From Sva-07 sp963715825 (GTDB lineage Bacteria; Actinomycetota; Acidimicrobiia; Acidimicrobiales; Ilumatobacteraceae): DNA of 64,000 nucleotides. Under the pieces are notes generated by a model. That model saw only the letters and a list, made by a program, of their open reading frames with translations. It was not told where the DNA came from and did not search any database. Each line of letters begins with the position of its first letter. The first letter of the stretch is position 1. A program made the position numbers and the translations under genes. Where the stretch lies: contig CAVQSI010000034.1 of NCBI GenBank assembly GCA_963715825.1, positions 8,076 through 72,075 on the forward strand, given 5' to 3'. Shown here piece by piece: positions 1 through 8,497 of the stretch.

Positions 1-147
1 GGTCGCCCGTGGACGCTGCATTGCTACGGCGACGCCGCAGTGGGAGCGCTGGACGCCGCACCGGGCGGCACTCGGCCCAGCGACGCGCCGATCGAGGGAT
101 TCGACGGCGAGCCGGTCGCCGTGGCGGGCGTGGTCCGCCATGGCTGA
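1..147 (+). CDS. C-terminal end of an unidentified protein (cut by window edge)
   Basis: An open frame runs from the first base of the window to a TGA and encodes the last 48 residues of a protein, ending ...VAVAGVVRHG. Codon use is typical of the window (third position mostly G or C). No start is present because the gene begins outside the window. I do not recognise a family from this tail. The next gene on the same strand starts 42 nt downstream, so the two could be co-transcribed. The overlapping longer open frame on this stretch is Arg-rich and looks like a shadow frame. Confidence 0.4.
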   Translation, partial: GRPWTLHCYGDAAVGALDAAPGGTRPSDAPIEGFDGEPVAVAGVVRHG

Positions 148-189
148 GCTCGCGAGCGGCCACGAGCGCTGGCACTCGCACCGACGAGC

Positions 190-913
190 GTGAGCCTCGA
201 CGCGGCGCTCGTCATCGCGGCGGTACTCGTCGGCGCGGGCACGCAGCGCCTCACCGGCATGGGGTTCGCCCTGATGGCGTCGCCGCTGCTCGTGCTGGTG
301 CTCGGCGTCGACGACGGCGTCGCGACGAGCCAGGTGCTCACCCTGGTCGCGTCAGTGATCGTGCTCACCCAGCTGTGGCGATCTGTCGAGTGGCGCACGG
401 CCGCAACGCTCTTCGCCGCCGCCGTGGTCGGCATCTTGCCGGGTGCATGGTTGACCCGCCAGCTCCGCCCCGGCGGTTCTCGAGATCCTGATCGGTGTGC
501 TGGTGATCGTGGCGCTCACGGCGGTGCTCGCCGACGAACGGGCCCGGGTGTTCCGCGGGAACGGCGGCCGGGCGTCGGCGGGGTTCCTGTCGGGCTTCAT
601 GAACGTGACCGCCGGGGTCGGTGGCCCGCCGATCGTGCTGTACCGGCTGTCGACCAACTGGGCGCAGACGCCCTACGTGGCAACGGTGCAGGTGTACTTC
701 ATCGGTCTCAACTCGGTGTCGCTGGCGGTTCGTGGCCGCCCGCAACTCGACGCGGCGATGTGGTCGGGTGTCCTCGGAGCGCTCGTCGTCGGGCTCGCCC
801 TCGGCGACCGGCTCGCCCACCACGTCACGGAGTCCCAGGCGAGAGTGCTCATCGTGGTCGTCGCGCTCGGCGGCGCGGTCAGCACGATCATCAAGGGCAT
901 CGTCTCGTTGTGA
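190..913 (+). pseudogene. TauE/SafE (TSUP) family membrane permease, frameshifted
   Basis: The protein is a TSUP-family integral membrane permease, a family linked to export or uptake of sulfite, sulfonates or other small anions. The first frame, from a GTG start, gives the N-terminal half with the family-typical GTQRLTGMGFALMASPLL stretch and helices up to about residue 93. The second half continues in the next frame with GFMNVTAGVGGPPIVLY, the conserved second TSUP repeat, and ends in a hydrophobic helix. Removing one base between 463 and 472 restores ...TRQLPPAVLEILIG... and one protein of about 240 residues, the normal family length. Both halves are otherwise well conserved, so this is either a sequencing or assembly insertion or a very young lesion. 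The substrate cannot be inferred. Confidence 0.8.
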
Positions 914-974
914 ACCGCTCGTCACCCGAACCGCCTCCACATCATCAGCCCCCACAACGCAAAGGACCAACACC

Positions 975-1871
975 ATGAACTCGCTCGATCGGAAGACTCC
1001 CGAACGGATCGCCGTGATCGGCCTCGGCAAGATGGGCGGTGGCCTCGCCCGGAACCTCGCCGCCCGCTTCGACGTGACCGTGTTCGACCTCGACCCGGCA
1101 GCGATCGAGCGATGCGTCGCCGCAGGCGCCACCGCTGCCGACAGCACCGAAGCAGCTGTCGACGGCGTCGACCTGGTCGTGTCGAGCCTGCCGATGCCGG
1201 CGCACGTCGTCGCCCTCTACGAGGAACTGGCACCGCGCCTCGGCGTCGATGGTGACGCCTCCACGATCGTGATGGACACCTCCACGATCGACCCCGACAC
1301 TGCGTCGAAGGTCGCCGACCTGGTGGGTCGCGATCGCTACGTGGCGTGCCTGTTGGGCAAGGGTCCGGCGCAAGCCGAGACCGGCGACGTGCCGCTGTTC
1401 GTCGGCGGGCCCGACCACGTCCTCGACGTCCTCGCGCCGGTGTTCGACTGCATCGGCGCCGATGTGCACCGGCTCGGGACCGTCGAGGCGGCGACGGCGT
1501 TCAAGCTGGTGTCGAACCTGATCGGGATGACCAACCTCGCCGTACTGGCCGAGGGGTACACGCTGTGCCGGCACGCCGGGGTGGACGACGATGCGTTCGC
1601 CGCTGCACTGGCCGACACTGGCGGCTGGTCGTACCAGGCCGAGGTCCGCCTGCCCTGGATGATCGCCGAGGACTTCGAGCCGCGCTTCTCGGTTGCACTC
1701 GCGCACAAGGACCTGACGCTTGCCATCGCGATGGCGACCCATCGCGGCATCGCCACCCCGGTCGGCTCCGCCGGGCTGTCACAGCTCGCCGTCGCCGCCA
1801 CCCACGGCCACAACGACGACGATGTCACCTCCGTCGTCGAGATCGTCGATCCGACCCGCCGAGCGACCTGA
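975..1871 (+). CDS. NAD(P)-dependent 3-hydroxyisobutyrate dehydrogenase family oxidoreductase
   Basis: This is a cytosolic beta-hydroxyacid dehydrogenase that would oxidise a 3-hydroxy acid (or reduce the semialdehyde) with NAD(P). The 298-residue protein, a normal family length, opens with the Rossmann motif IAVIGLGKMGGGLARNL (residues about 12-28). It has the MDTSTIDPDTA segment that corresponds to the family's D-x-S-T motif, a GKGPAQAETGD substrate-loop equivalent, and AFKLVSNLIGM, whose Lys matches the catalytic lysine of the family. The ATG start sits 61 nt after the permease stop. The second half is all-helical, as expected for the NAD-binding_11 domain. The exact substrate (3-hydroxyisobutyrate, tartronate, 2-hydroxy-3-oxopropionate or another) is not determined by the sequence. 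Confidence 0.88.
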   Translation: MNSLDRKTPERIAVIGLGKMGGGLARNLAARFDVTVFDLDPAAIERCVAAGATAADSTEAAVDGVDLVVSSLPMPAHVVALYEELAPRLGVDGDASTIVMDTSTIDPDTASKVADLVGRDRYVACLLGKGPAQAETGDVPLFVGGPDHVLDVLAPVFDCIGADVHRLGTVEAATAFKLVSNLIGMTNLAVLAEGYTLCRHAGVDDDAFAAALADTGGWSYQAEVRLPWMIAEDFEPRFSVALAHKDLTLAIAMATHRGIATPVGSAGLSQLAVAATHGHNDDDVTSVVEIVDPTRRAT

Positions 1872-1998
1872 TCTGATCCGGCAAGCGAGGAGCCCGCTCG
1901 ATCGGGCCCGAGTTGGTTGTCGCCTCCGACGGGATCCGGGTACCACCTACGTCGAATGACCCATTGTGACTGACTGGAGCAGCGTCGAGCATCGAACG

Positions 1999-3105
1999 AT
2001 GCCACGTTGCTCGACCTTGACATTGCTGGTGGTGGGAGCGCTCTTCGCAGCTTCGTGCGGCGGCAACGGTGACGGTGAAGCTGGTTCTGCAGTCAGCCAG
2101 TCGACCGCGACCGCCAGCGCCGACACCGACACCGACACCGACGATGAGCCCACGGCAACGCTGACCCCGGCCGACACCCTGGCGCCGGATGTCGGCGAGT
2201 CCGACGGCGGCGGTACGACCTCGTTCGGGCCGACGTTGGAGCCGACGACGACGTTCCCGATCCCGGAGTTCACCGGCCTGCTCCCCGGTGTGGCCGTCTC
2301 GCCGACCGGTGATCGTGTGGCGATCATGTGGGTCGACTCGGACTTCAGCACCAATCTCGCCGTGTACGACACCGACAGCGGCGCCGAGCTGGCGGCGATC
2401 GTCGACGATCGCCTGGACGGCGACGTGTTCTGGACCATCGACGACCGCATCATCACCGGCGGCAACTTCGGCACGATCTGGCAGTGGAACCCCACGACAC
2501 TCGACGCGATCTCGGACGACCCACTGATCGACGGCCCACTTGGCTGTGGCAGCGGCAACGGGACGGTGTTCGACCCGGTCGCCGGAGCGCTGTTCCTCAA
2601 GTCGAACAGCCTGTGTCGCATCGACGTCACCACCGGCACGGCCGTCCAGTACGAGTCCGACACGCCGACGAGCCTGCTCGCCGTGGCGGTCGGTGGCAGC
2701 GAGGTCTACCTGCGAGGCACGGACGCAGCAGGTGAAGGGGTGTTGCGGGTGCTCGACGCGACCACGCTCGACCTCATCTCTGAGCAAGCCGCAACCCCGA
2801 ACCCGGTGATCGCTGCCTCCGTGAACGGCGTGATCGAGCAGCGCGACGGAGGCTTCGACTACGAGATCCAGCCGTCGGGCCGACTGGTCGAGTTCTACAC
2901 GGCGGGCATCACGACCAGTTCCGGCGGCGGCTACTACGTGGGCAAGTTCGACGGAGGTATCGTCGTGGTCTCTTCCGTCGACGGAATGCCCATCGGCACG
3001 ATCGACGATCCGGAGGACTCGGCGATCAAGACGGCGTGGTCCGGTGACGACACCGTGCTCGTCGCCCTCACCGAGAACGAGATCTCGGTCTTCCGCGGCA
3101 GCTGA
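1999..3105 (+). CDS. Secreted lipoprotein with a beta-propeller-like domain
   Basis: I place the start at ATG 1999 rather than the upstream GTG because it yields a compact lipoprotein signal peptide (hydrophobic LTLLVVGALFAAS followed by Cys20). A low-complexity Asp/Thr/Ser/Glu linker follows (residues about 25-90). The rest has repeated blocks such as GVAVSPTGDRVAIMWVD, SGAELAAIVDD, VFDPVAGALFL and LLAVAVGGSEVYLRG, the pattern of a WD40- or YVTN-like beta propeller. The product should be anchored on the outer face of the cytoplasmic membrane. It is the first of three tightly packed genes: only 2 nt separate it from the next lipoprotein. Function is unknown; a binding or scaffold role is an inference. 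Confidence 0.7.
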   Translation: MPRCSTLTLLVVGALFAASCGGNGDGEAGSAVSQSTATASADTDTDTDDEPTATLTPADTLAPDVGESDGGGTTSFGPTLEPTTTFPIPEFTGLLPGVAVSPTGDRVAIMWVDSDFSTNLAVYDTDSGAELAAIVDDRLDGDVFWTIDDRIITGGNFGTIWQWNPTTLDAISDDPLIDGPLGCGSGNGTVFDPVAGALFLKSNSLCRIDVTTGTAVQYESDTPTSLLAVAVGGSEVYLRGTDAAGEGVLRVLDATTLDLISEQAATPNPVIAASVNGVIEQRDGGFDYEIQPSGRLVEFYTAGITTSSGGGYYVGKFDGGIVVVSSVDGMPIGTIDDPEDSAIKTAWSGDDTVLVALTENEISVFRGS

Positions 3106-3107
3106 CC

Positions 3108-3989
3108 GTGGCACGTTTCGGCTCGGTCGGCATCACTGCCCTCGTCGGAGCGACGATCGCGCTCGTCGCCGGCGGCTGCAGTGCATCGGACCGGCAGAGC
3201 GACGCTCCCACAGCGTCCACGACCGAGACCAGCACGCCAGCGGAGTCGGGCGACGCATCCGAGCGCGACGACGTCGACAGTGCCCTTCCACCGGGGGCGG
3301 TCACGCTGCTCGACGCCGGCGCCGAGCCACGAGCCCCACTCCGGATCACCACCGCCGCACGGTCGCGGCTCAGCGTCGAGGCATCGGACTCGCTCGGCGT
3401 CACGATCGGCGACACGACCACCGACACGGGAGGTACCGCCACCTACGAGCTCGATCTCGACTTGACCCTGGACGGCAACGACGCACAGTTGCTCGCGACG
3501 CCGACGATCGTGTCGTTCGACGGCCCGACACCGACGCCCGACGACCTCGGCGCCTGGCGGTGGTTTCTCGACGAGCGCGGCATGGTGCAGCGTGTCGTGT
3601 CCGTCGGCTGGGGCGATCAGGTCCCCGCAGCCACGCTGGAGCTGCTCAATGTCGCGAATCTGGTGCTCGTCGCACCCGACGAACCGGTCGGCGACGGAGC
3701 GTCGTGGAGCCAGTCGCTGAGCAGGCGAAGCGATGCTCGGCTGGTGTTCGAGCTCGTAGGATCGACCGACTCGGAGGTCGAGGTCTCCCTCGAACTCGAG
3801 TCGCCGTTCGAGGGCGGTGTCGCCACCCTGGTCGCGTCCGGGACCTACGACCGCGCGACGCTGCTGGCCCGCGAACTCACGCTCGAGTCGAGCCTCGAAG
3901 TCACCTCGGCCGTGAGCGACAACGGTGACCTCGTCGACTTGACGGGCGTGGAACGAAGTCGGCGAACCTTCACCGAGGTGCCCGAGTGA
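3108..3989 (+). CDS. Hypothetical lipoprotein (middle gene of the vWD operon)
   Basis: The GTG start lies 2 nt after the preceding stop, and the last 4 nt (GTGA) are shared with the next gene, so translational coupling is likely. The N-terminus is a lipoprotein signal: hydrophobic residues 8-23 and a lipobox LVAGGC with Cys24. A Thr/Ser/Asp-rich linker runs to about residue 65. The remaining roughly 225 residues alternate polar and hydrophobic residues (for example TYELDLDLTLDG and EVEVSLELESPF) and look all-beta. I recognise no family. With the lipoprotein before it and the secreted vWD protein after it, it plausibly contributes to an extracellular assembly, but nothing shows what that does. 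Confidence 0.7.
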   Translation: MARFGSVGITALVGATIALVAGGCSASDRQSDAPTASTTETSTPAESGDASERDDVDSALPPGAVTLLDAGAEPRAPLRITTAARSRLSVEASDSLGVTIGDTTTDTGGTATYELDLDLTLDGNDAQLLATPTIVSFDGPTPTPDDLGAWRWFLDERGMVQRVVSVGWGDQVPAATLELLNVANLVLVAPDEPVGDGASWSQSLSRRSDARLVFELVGSTDSEVEVSLELESPFEGGVATLVASGTYDRATLLARELTLESSLEVTSAVSDNGDLVDLTGVERSRRTFTEVPE

Positions 3990-6607
3990 GCCGCCCGAGT
4001 CGTCCTTCGTCGCGCCGAGCACTCCGCTGGGCGACGATCGTCTGCGCCGTCGGGTTGGCGACCGTGCCCGTCGTCTCGTCCGCTCCCGCCGAGGTCGACG
4101 CACAGGACCGCCCGCCGTGCTCAGACGGACCGGCCAATGCGTGGGACCAGGTGCGCGGGGAAATCCTCGATTCGATCCTCCCCGACTTCGTCGACAACCC
4201 CTACGGCCCGGAGTCGATCGATGACGTCGCCACACGTTGCCTGCAACTCCCCGACCCTGGTGCAGGTCCGGTTCCCGGCCTGCCTGGCGGCCCAGGCACC
4301 AATCGGGGCGACCCCCACATCGTCACCCAGGACGGTGTGGCGTACGACTTCCACGCCGCAGGCGACTTCGTGCTGCTGCGTTCGCCGACCAACGACGTCG
4401 AGATGCAGGTGCGATATCGGCGCTCGACGTACGTGTCGCTGTTCGCCGGGGTGGCCATCCGCGAGGGCGACACGACCCTCACCGTCGAGAACTTCGTCCG
4501 CGGCGAGGACCCCGTGGTCACGCTCGACGGAGCGCCACTCACGCTCGCTGCGATCGGTTGGTACGACCTCGACATCGGTTTCGTGATGCGCACCGAAGGC
4601 TCCATCTACGTCGAGCTCGACAACGGCATCCGGTTCGAGGCCCGCAGGGCAGGGCTCACGCTGCTGACGCCCGCCACGTGGGCGGGCCAGTTCGTCGGTA
4701 TCCAGGGCAACGGCAACGGCGATGTCACCGACGACTTGGCGACCGCGGACGGGACGCTGGTGAACGCCGCCGACACCGACACGCTCTACGGCGAGTTCCT
4801 CGAGAGCTGGTACGTCGAGCCGACCGAGTCGTTCTTCACGATCCCGTTCGACGAGCAACGAGATGGGCCGGTTCGACCCGAGGAGATCATCACCCTCGCC
4901 GACCTCGACGCCGCCGACGTCGCCGCTGCGTATCGGGTCTGCACCGATGCGGGCTGGTCGAGCGGATTCGGGCTCGACGACTGCACCTTCGACGTCGCGG
5001 TCACCGGCGATCCGTTCTGGGCGGAGAACGTCGCCGCCGCCACGGTGGCGTCGGTCCCTGCCGTCGGCCTCGACCCCGTGGTGGAAGGCGCCTTCTCCCT
5101 CTCGGCCACCGGAGCCGTCGCACCCGATGACCCCGAGAGCGGAGCGGGGCGAATCGAGCAGCGCTACGGCGCCGACGACTATGCCGTCGACGCGATCGAC
5201 GATGGCCAACGACGGCTACGCGTGACGGGCCCGTGCGCCCCCGGCCCACGCCCTGTTGCGGTCGTGATCATCGCGGGCGATCCGATCGAGTCGTTGCCAC
5301 TCGACTGCGACGTAGACCACGAGATTCCCGTCGAGGCGTTCACGTTGCGCGTGATCGATCCGAACGGCGGCACACCCGACTACTCATTCATCCTCGCCCG
5401 CACCGATGTCGACGACCTCGGGCAGGTGGTCGCCGGCGAGGAGTACTCCGGCGAGCTCGCAGCAGGAGACCGGGTCACCGGCTCGCTCGCATTCGATGCC
5501 GGCACTGCGGTCTTCGTGACGGTGTTCGACGACGCCGACTGCGGACCGGTCGTCACCGTGCTCGACACCGAAGGAACGCCGCAAGCCACGCCCCGTGCGG
5601 CCTGCCTCGATCAGGGCCCGATCGAATTGACCGGCCCGGCGCCGTTCACCATCGACATCACCGCGACGGTACCGGGCTCGTATCACTTCATGGTGACCGA
5701 AGTGGCGCCGGAGAGTTCCACCGCTGCGGCGGCCGGGCGCGACGTGGTGCTCGACGTGACCACGCCGGGCCAACGAGCGAGCGCCACCATCGACCTCACC
5801 ACCGGCGACCGCGTCTACATCGAGACCGTCGAACACGTCGACGGTGACCTCGTCCTGACCGGACCCGACGGCCGAGAACTCGCCACGGAGTTCTCGTTCA
5901 CCGACCTCGGCCTGCTCACCGCACCCACCGACGGCACCTACACCGTCACCATCCAACCCGACAACGCCGCCACCGGCATCCAGCGACTGGTGTTCCACGA
6001 CGTCGCCGACGACACCACCACACCCGCCCGCATCGACAATGACACCCGACTCCGGATCACCACGCCGGGCCAACGAGCGAGCGCCACCATCGACCTCACC
6101 ACCGGCGACCGCGTCTACATCGAGACCGTCGAACACGTCGACGGTGACCTCGTCCTGACCGGACCCGACGGCCGAGAACTCGCCACGGAGTTCTCGTTCA
6201 CCGACCTCGGCCTGCTCACCGCACCCACCGACGGCACCTACACCGTCACCATCCAACCCGACAACGCCGCCACCGGCATCCAGCGACTGGTGTTCCACGA
6301 CGTCGCCGACGACACCACCACACCCGCCCGCATCGACAATGACACCCGACTCCGGATCACCACGCCGGGCCAACGAGCGAGCGCCACCATCGACCTCACC
6401 ACCGGCGAGCGGATCGAGATCGAGACGCGCGAGCGCATCAACGGTCGACTCGTCGTGACGGGGCCCAACGGCAACGTCGTGGCCTCGGTGTTCGCGTCGC
6501 AGGACCTGGGCATCGTCACAGCCGACGATGCCGGCACGTACACGGTGACCCTCGAGCCGGAGGAAGCGAGCGTCGGGACGCAGGTGCTGCTGATCCGACG
6601 AGCGTGA
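3986..6607 (+). CDS. Secreted von Willebrand factor type D domain protein with tandem PPC-like repeats
   Basis: This 873-residue exported protein starts at a GTG overlapping the previous stop. Residues 1-40 form a signal peptide (Arg-rich, then WATIVCAVGLATVPVVSSA). A vWD domain begins near residue 106 with the hallmark GDPHIVTQDGVAYDF and ends near residue 250 with the GNGNGDVTDDL loop typical of vWD domains, which is a probable calcium site. The C-terminal 280 residues are repeats of about 100 residues beginning TTPGQRASATIDLTTGDR and resembling bacterial pre-peptidase C-terminal beta-sandwich domains. The first two repeats are identical in DNA; the third diverges after about 17 residues. 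A more degenerate unit near residue 490 (SGELAAGDRVTG) looks related. It probably acts as an adhesin or surface scaffold; this is inferred, since no enzyme motif is visible. Confidence 0.85.
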   Translation: MSRPSRPSSRRALRWATIVCAVGLATVPVVSSAPAEVDAQDRPPCSDGPANAWDQVRGEILDSILPDFVDNPYGPESIDDVATRCLQLPDPGAGPVPGLPGGPGTNRGDPHIVTQDGVAYDFHAAGDFVLLRSPTNDVEMQVRYRRSTYVSLFAGVAIREGDTTLTVENFVRGEDPVVTLDGAPLTLAAIGWYDLDIGFVMRTEGSIYVELDNGIRFEARRAGLTLLTPATWAGQFVGIQGNGNGDVTDDLATADGTLVNAADTDTLYGEFLESWYVEPTESFFTIPFDEQRDGPVRPEEIITLADLDAADVAAAYRVCTDAGWSSGFGLDDCTFDVAVTGDPFWAENVAAATVASVPAVGLDPVVEGAFSLSATGAVAPDDPESGAGRIEQRYGADDYAVDAIDDGQRRLRVTGPCAPGPRPVAVVIIAGDPIESLPLDCDVDHEIPVEAFTLRVIDPNGGTPDYSFILARTDVDDLGQVVAGEEYSGELAAGDRVTGSLAFDAGTAVFVTVFDDADCGPVVTVLDTEGTPQATPRAACLDQGPIELTGPAPFTIDITATVPGSYHFMVTEVAPESSTAAAAGRDVVLDVTTPGQRASATIDLTTGDRVYIETVEHVDGDLVLTGPDGRELATEFSFTDLGLLTAPTDGTYTVTIQPDNAATGIQRLVFHDVADDTTTPARIDNDTRLRITTPGQRASATIDLTTGDRVYIETVEHVDGDLVLTGPDGRELATEFSFTDLGLLTAPTDGTYTVTIQPDNAATGIQRLVFHDVADDTTTPARIDNDTRLRITTPGQRASATIDLTTGERIEIETRERINGRLVVTGPNGNVVASVFASQDLGIVTADDAGTYTVTLEPEEASVGTQVLLIRRA
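5759..6408 (+). repeat. Perfect 300-bp in-frame tandem repeat inside the vWD gene
   Basis: Positions 5761-6060 and 6061-6360 are identical base for base over 300 nt. A third copy starts at 6361 and matches for a further 48 nt before diverging. The period is exactly 100 codons, so the repeat number can change without breaking the frame. Identity at synonymous sites means the duplication is very recent or maintained by recombination. Short-read assemblies tend to collapse such arrays, so the true copy number in the cell may differ. Confidence 0.97.
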
Positions 6608-6629
6608 TCGCGGCGAGCGGCCCTGACGT

Positions 6630-7187
6630 TCAGCCCTGCGTCGTGCGCTCGCGCGCCCGCGGGCGATGCCACCGCATCGCGCCGATCAGCGCCGTCGCGA
6701 CGAGGAACCCCAGCAAGGTCACCGCGCCGCTCCCCGGCGCGTCGCGCTGCTCCATCAGCGCCACGGCACCCCACATCGGCAGCGCCGTCGCTGCCGTGAT
6801 CGCCGTGCGTTGCACCCATCGACGGAGGATCACCTTGTCGATCGCTGCGGCCGGAGGTACTGCGGCAAGCAGGGCGATGAGCGCGTGGAAGCCGATGAGC
6901 GTCACCGCAACCGCCACGATCAACGGTGACAGGGCGTCGTCGGTGGTGGCGAGCCACTGCCACGTCACCAGCAACACGACCGGCAACGCGGTGTGCGTCG
7001 TCGGTCGGAACGCCGCCGCGACGGCGAGCGCCACGATCGTCACCGACACCAGCATCGACTGACCACCGCCGGACGATCCAGCCGCGAGCGACGCCACCGC
7101 GGCAGCGGCCACCGCCGCGCCACCGAGCAGCCAGCGCTGCGGATCGACGCGGCCCAGGCGTTCGCGCCACCGATCGACGACGTTCAT
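6630..7187 (-). CDS. Small integral membrane protein of the MoxR-DUF58 cluster
   Basis: The start (MNVVDRWRERL) overlaps the stop of the upstream DUF58 gene by 4 nt (ATGA), fixing it as the last gene of the cluster. The 185-residue protein has four or five hydrophobic segments (for example WLLGGAAVAAAAVASLAAG, MLVSVTIVALAVAAAF, LPVVLLVTWQWLA and a final LLGFLVATALIGAM) joined by short Arg-containing loops. No catalytic motif is visible. Its position suggests a membrane partner of the DUF58/MoxR proteins. It ends convergently about 22 nt from the vWD gene, with no obvious terminator between them. Confidence 0.65.
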   Translation of the reverse strand: MNVVDRWRERLGRVDPQRWLLGGAAVAAAAVASLAAGSSGGGQSMLVSVTIVALAVAAAFRPTTHTALPVVLLVTWQWLATTDDALSPLIVAVAVTLIGFHALIALLAAVPPAAAIDKVILRRWVQRTAITAATALPMWGAVALMEQRDAPGSGAVTLLGFLVATALIGAMRWHRPRARERTTQG

Positions 7188-8497
7188 CTTCGCACCAGTC
7201 GTGGTCCGGTCGTGCGGCGGGCGATGTCGCGGATCACCTGGTCCAGACTGCCCGGACCGCGCCATGCAATCACCGGGATGCCCGCAGCAGTGACCATGCG
7301 GAGCTCCCGACGCCGCTCCAGCAGGCGGATCCGCCACGCCAGCGAGGTCAGGTCGTCGTCGTGCGCGACGACGTGCTCCGGCAGCGTGTCGATCACCACC
7401 ACGGCGTGACCCTGTCGGGCGAGCGACACCGCGAGGTCGAGGGCGTCGGGGGCGACCAGCGGCGACAGCATCACGGTCATCTGCCCGGTGGTCGAGACGT
7501 GGCGCCAGTGCGCCATCCGCGCCGCTGCAGGGAGGCTTCGCCGGTCGACCGCAGGTCGGACGTGTGCGAGCGCGCCGAGTATTCGGCGTAACTGGCCGCG
7601 ACCGGAACCCGGCGGGATCGACGGGGTCCCGACGCCGCCGAACGTGCGCAGCGAGACCCGTTCACCGCTGATCGCGTAGTGCTCGGCAATGGCGCCGACC
7701 GCGCGCACGCCGGCGTCGAGGCTCGATGCCTGTCCGTCGATGCCTTCGCTGACACCGAAGTCGTCGGTTGCATCGAGGAGCAGTGCCACGTGGGTGTCGA
7801 GGTCGGCCCAGGTTGCGTTGACGAGCACCTCGTCGGCCCGCGCCGATCGAGCCCAGTTGATGCGCCGCAGACGATCACCCGGTCGGAACGCCCGGATGCC
7901 GGCGAACTCGTTGCCTTCGCCGCCGCGGCTGGACCGGTGCAGGCCGACCAGCCCGTCGGGTGGCCGTGGCGATGCGCCGACGTCGAACACCGCCGGGAGC
8001 GGCAGGGTGACGATCGAGCACGGCGACGTGATGGCCGTCCAGCGGAACGCTGCCCAGGCAGTGGTCGCGGTCACCTCGCCCCGCTCGATCGTCCTGGTCC
8101 CCCAACGGGTCGATCGCACGGGCAGGTCGAACTCCACGGTGTCGCCGGTTGCTGCCGCGGTGATCGCGCCGCGAGCTGGGCGTGGTTCCAGCCACGGGTC
8201 GCGTTCGATCGCGGCCGTGACGATGTCGAGCTCGGCCGCCGAGGCGAGTCGGCCGCTCCAGCGGGTGGCATCTCCCTCGCGGATCGTCGGGTGATCGACC
8301 CCGGCGTCGAGCGTCGGTGGCCGACTCGGACGGGTGATGGTCGACCATGCGCTCACGGCGGCGAACGGTGCGGCGATCACGAGCAGGTCAGGACGTCGCC
8401 AGATGAGCGCCCCGACGATCAGCACCACGGCGACGCCAGCCGCGCGGAAGTAGGCCGCGGTGGGCTTCCAGTCGTCGAACGCAGCCTGAGCGATCAT
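7184..8497 (-). CDS. DUF58 domain membrane protein
   Basis: This 437-residue protein belongs to the DUF58 family, which is almost always encoded next to MoxR ATPases and is thought to be a von Willebrand A-like protein working with them at the membrane. Two adjacent membrane segments occupy about residues 16-55. The family core GNEFAGIRAFRPGDRLRRI followed by NWARSAR lies at about residues 195-220, then a VALLLDATDDFG strand that resembles the start of a vWA/MIDAS-type fold. The start MIAQAAFDDW overlaps the MoxR stop by 4 nt, so I reject the far longer upstream frame. Codons and context are those of a normal MoxR operon. Confidence 0.9.
   Translation of the reverse strand: MIAQAAFDDWKPTAAYFRAAGVAVVLIVGALIWRRPDLLVIAAPFAAVSAWSTITRPSRPPTLDAGVDHPTIREGDATRWSGRLASAAELDIVTAAIERDPWLEPRPARGAITAAATGDTVEFDLPVRSTRWGTRTIERGEVTATTAWAAFRWTAITSPCSIVTLPLPAVFDVGASPRPPDGLVGLHRSSRGGEGNEFAGIRAFRPGDRLRRINWARSARADEVLVNATWADLDTHVALLLDATDDFGVSEGIDGQASSLDAGVRAVGAIAEHYAISGERVSLRTFGGVGTPSIPPGSGRGQLRRILGALAHVRPAVDRRSLPAAARMAHWRHVSTTGQMTVMLSPLVAPDALDLAVSLARQGHAVVVIDTLPEHVVAHDDDLTSLAWRIRLLERRRELRMVTAAGIPVIAWRGPGSLDQVIRDIARRTTGPRLVRR

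Noticed and set aside
1892..1907. Short GCCCG/CGGGC hairpin after the dehydrogenase gene
   Set aside because: A 5-bp stem with a 6-nt loop is too weak to call a terminator in GC-rich DNA.
1966..1998. Upstream GTG start of the beta-propeller lipoprotein
   Set aside because: Gives a polar extension before the signal peptide; ATG 1999 gives a normal lipoprotein signal.
5759..6408. Considered as a CRISPR-like or mobile array
   Set aside because: The repeats are 300 bp, contiguous, in frame and encode protein; no spacers.
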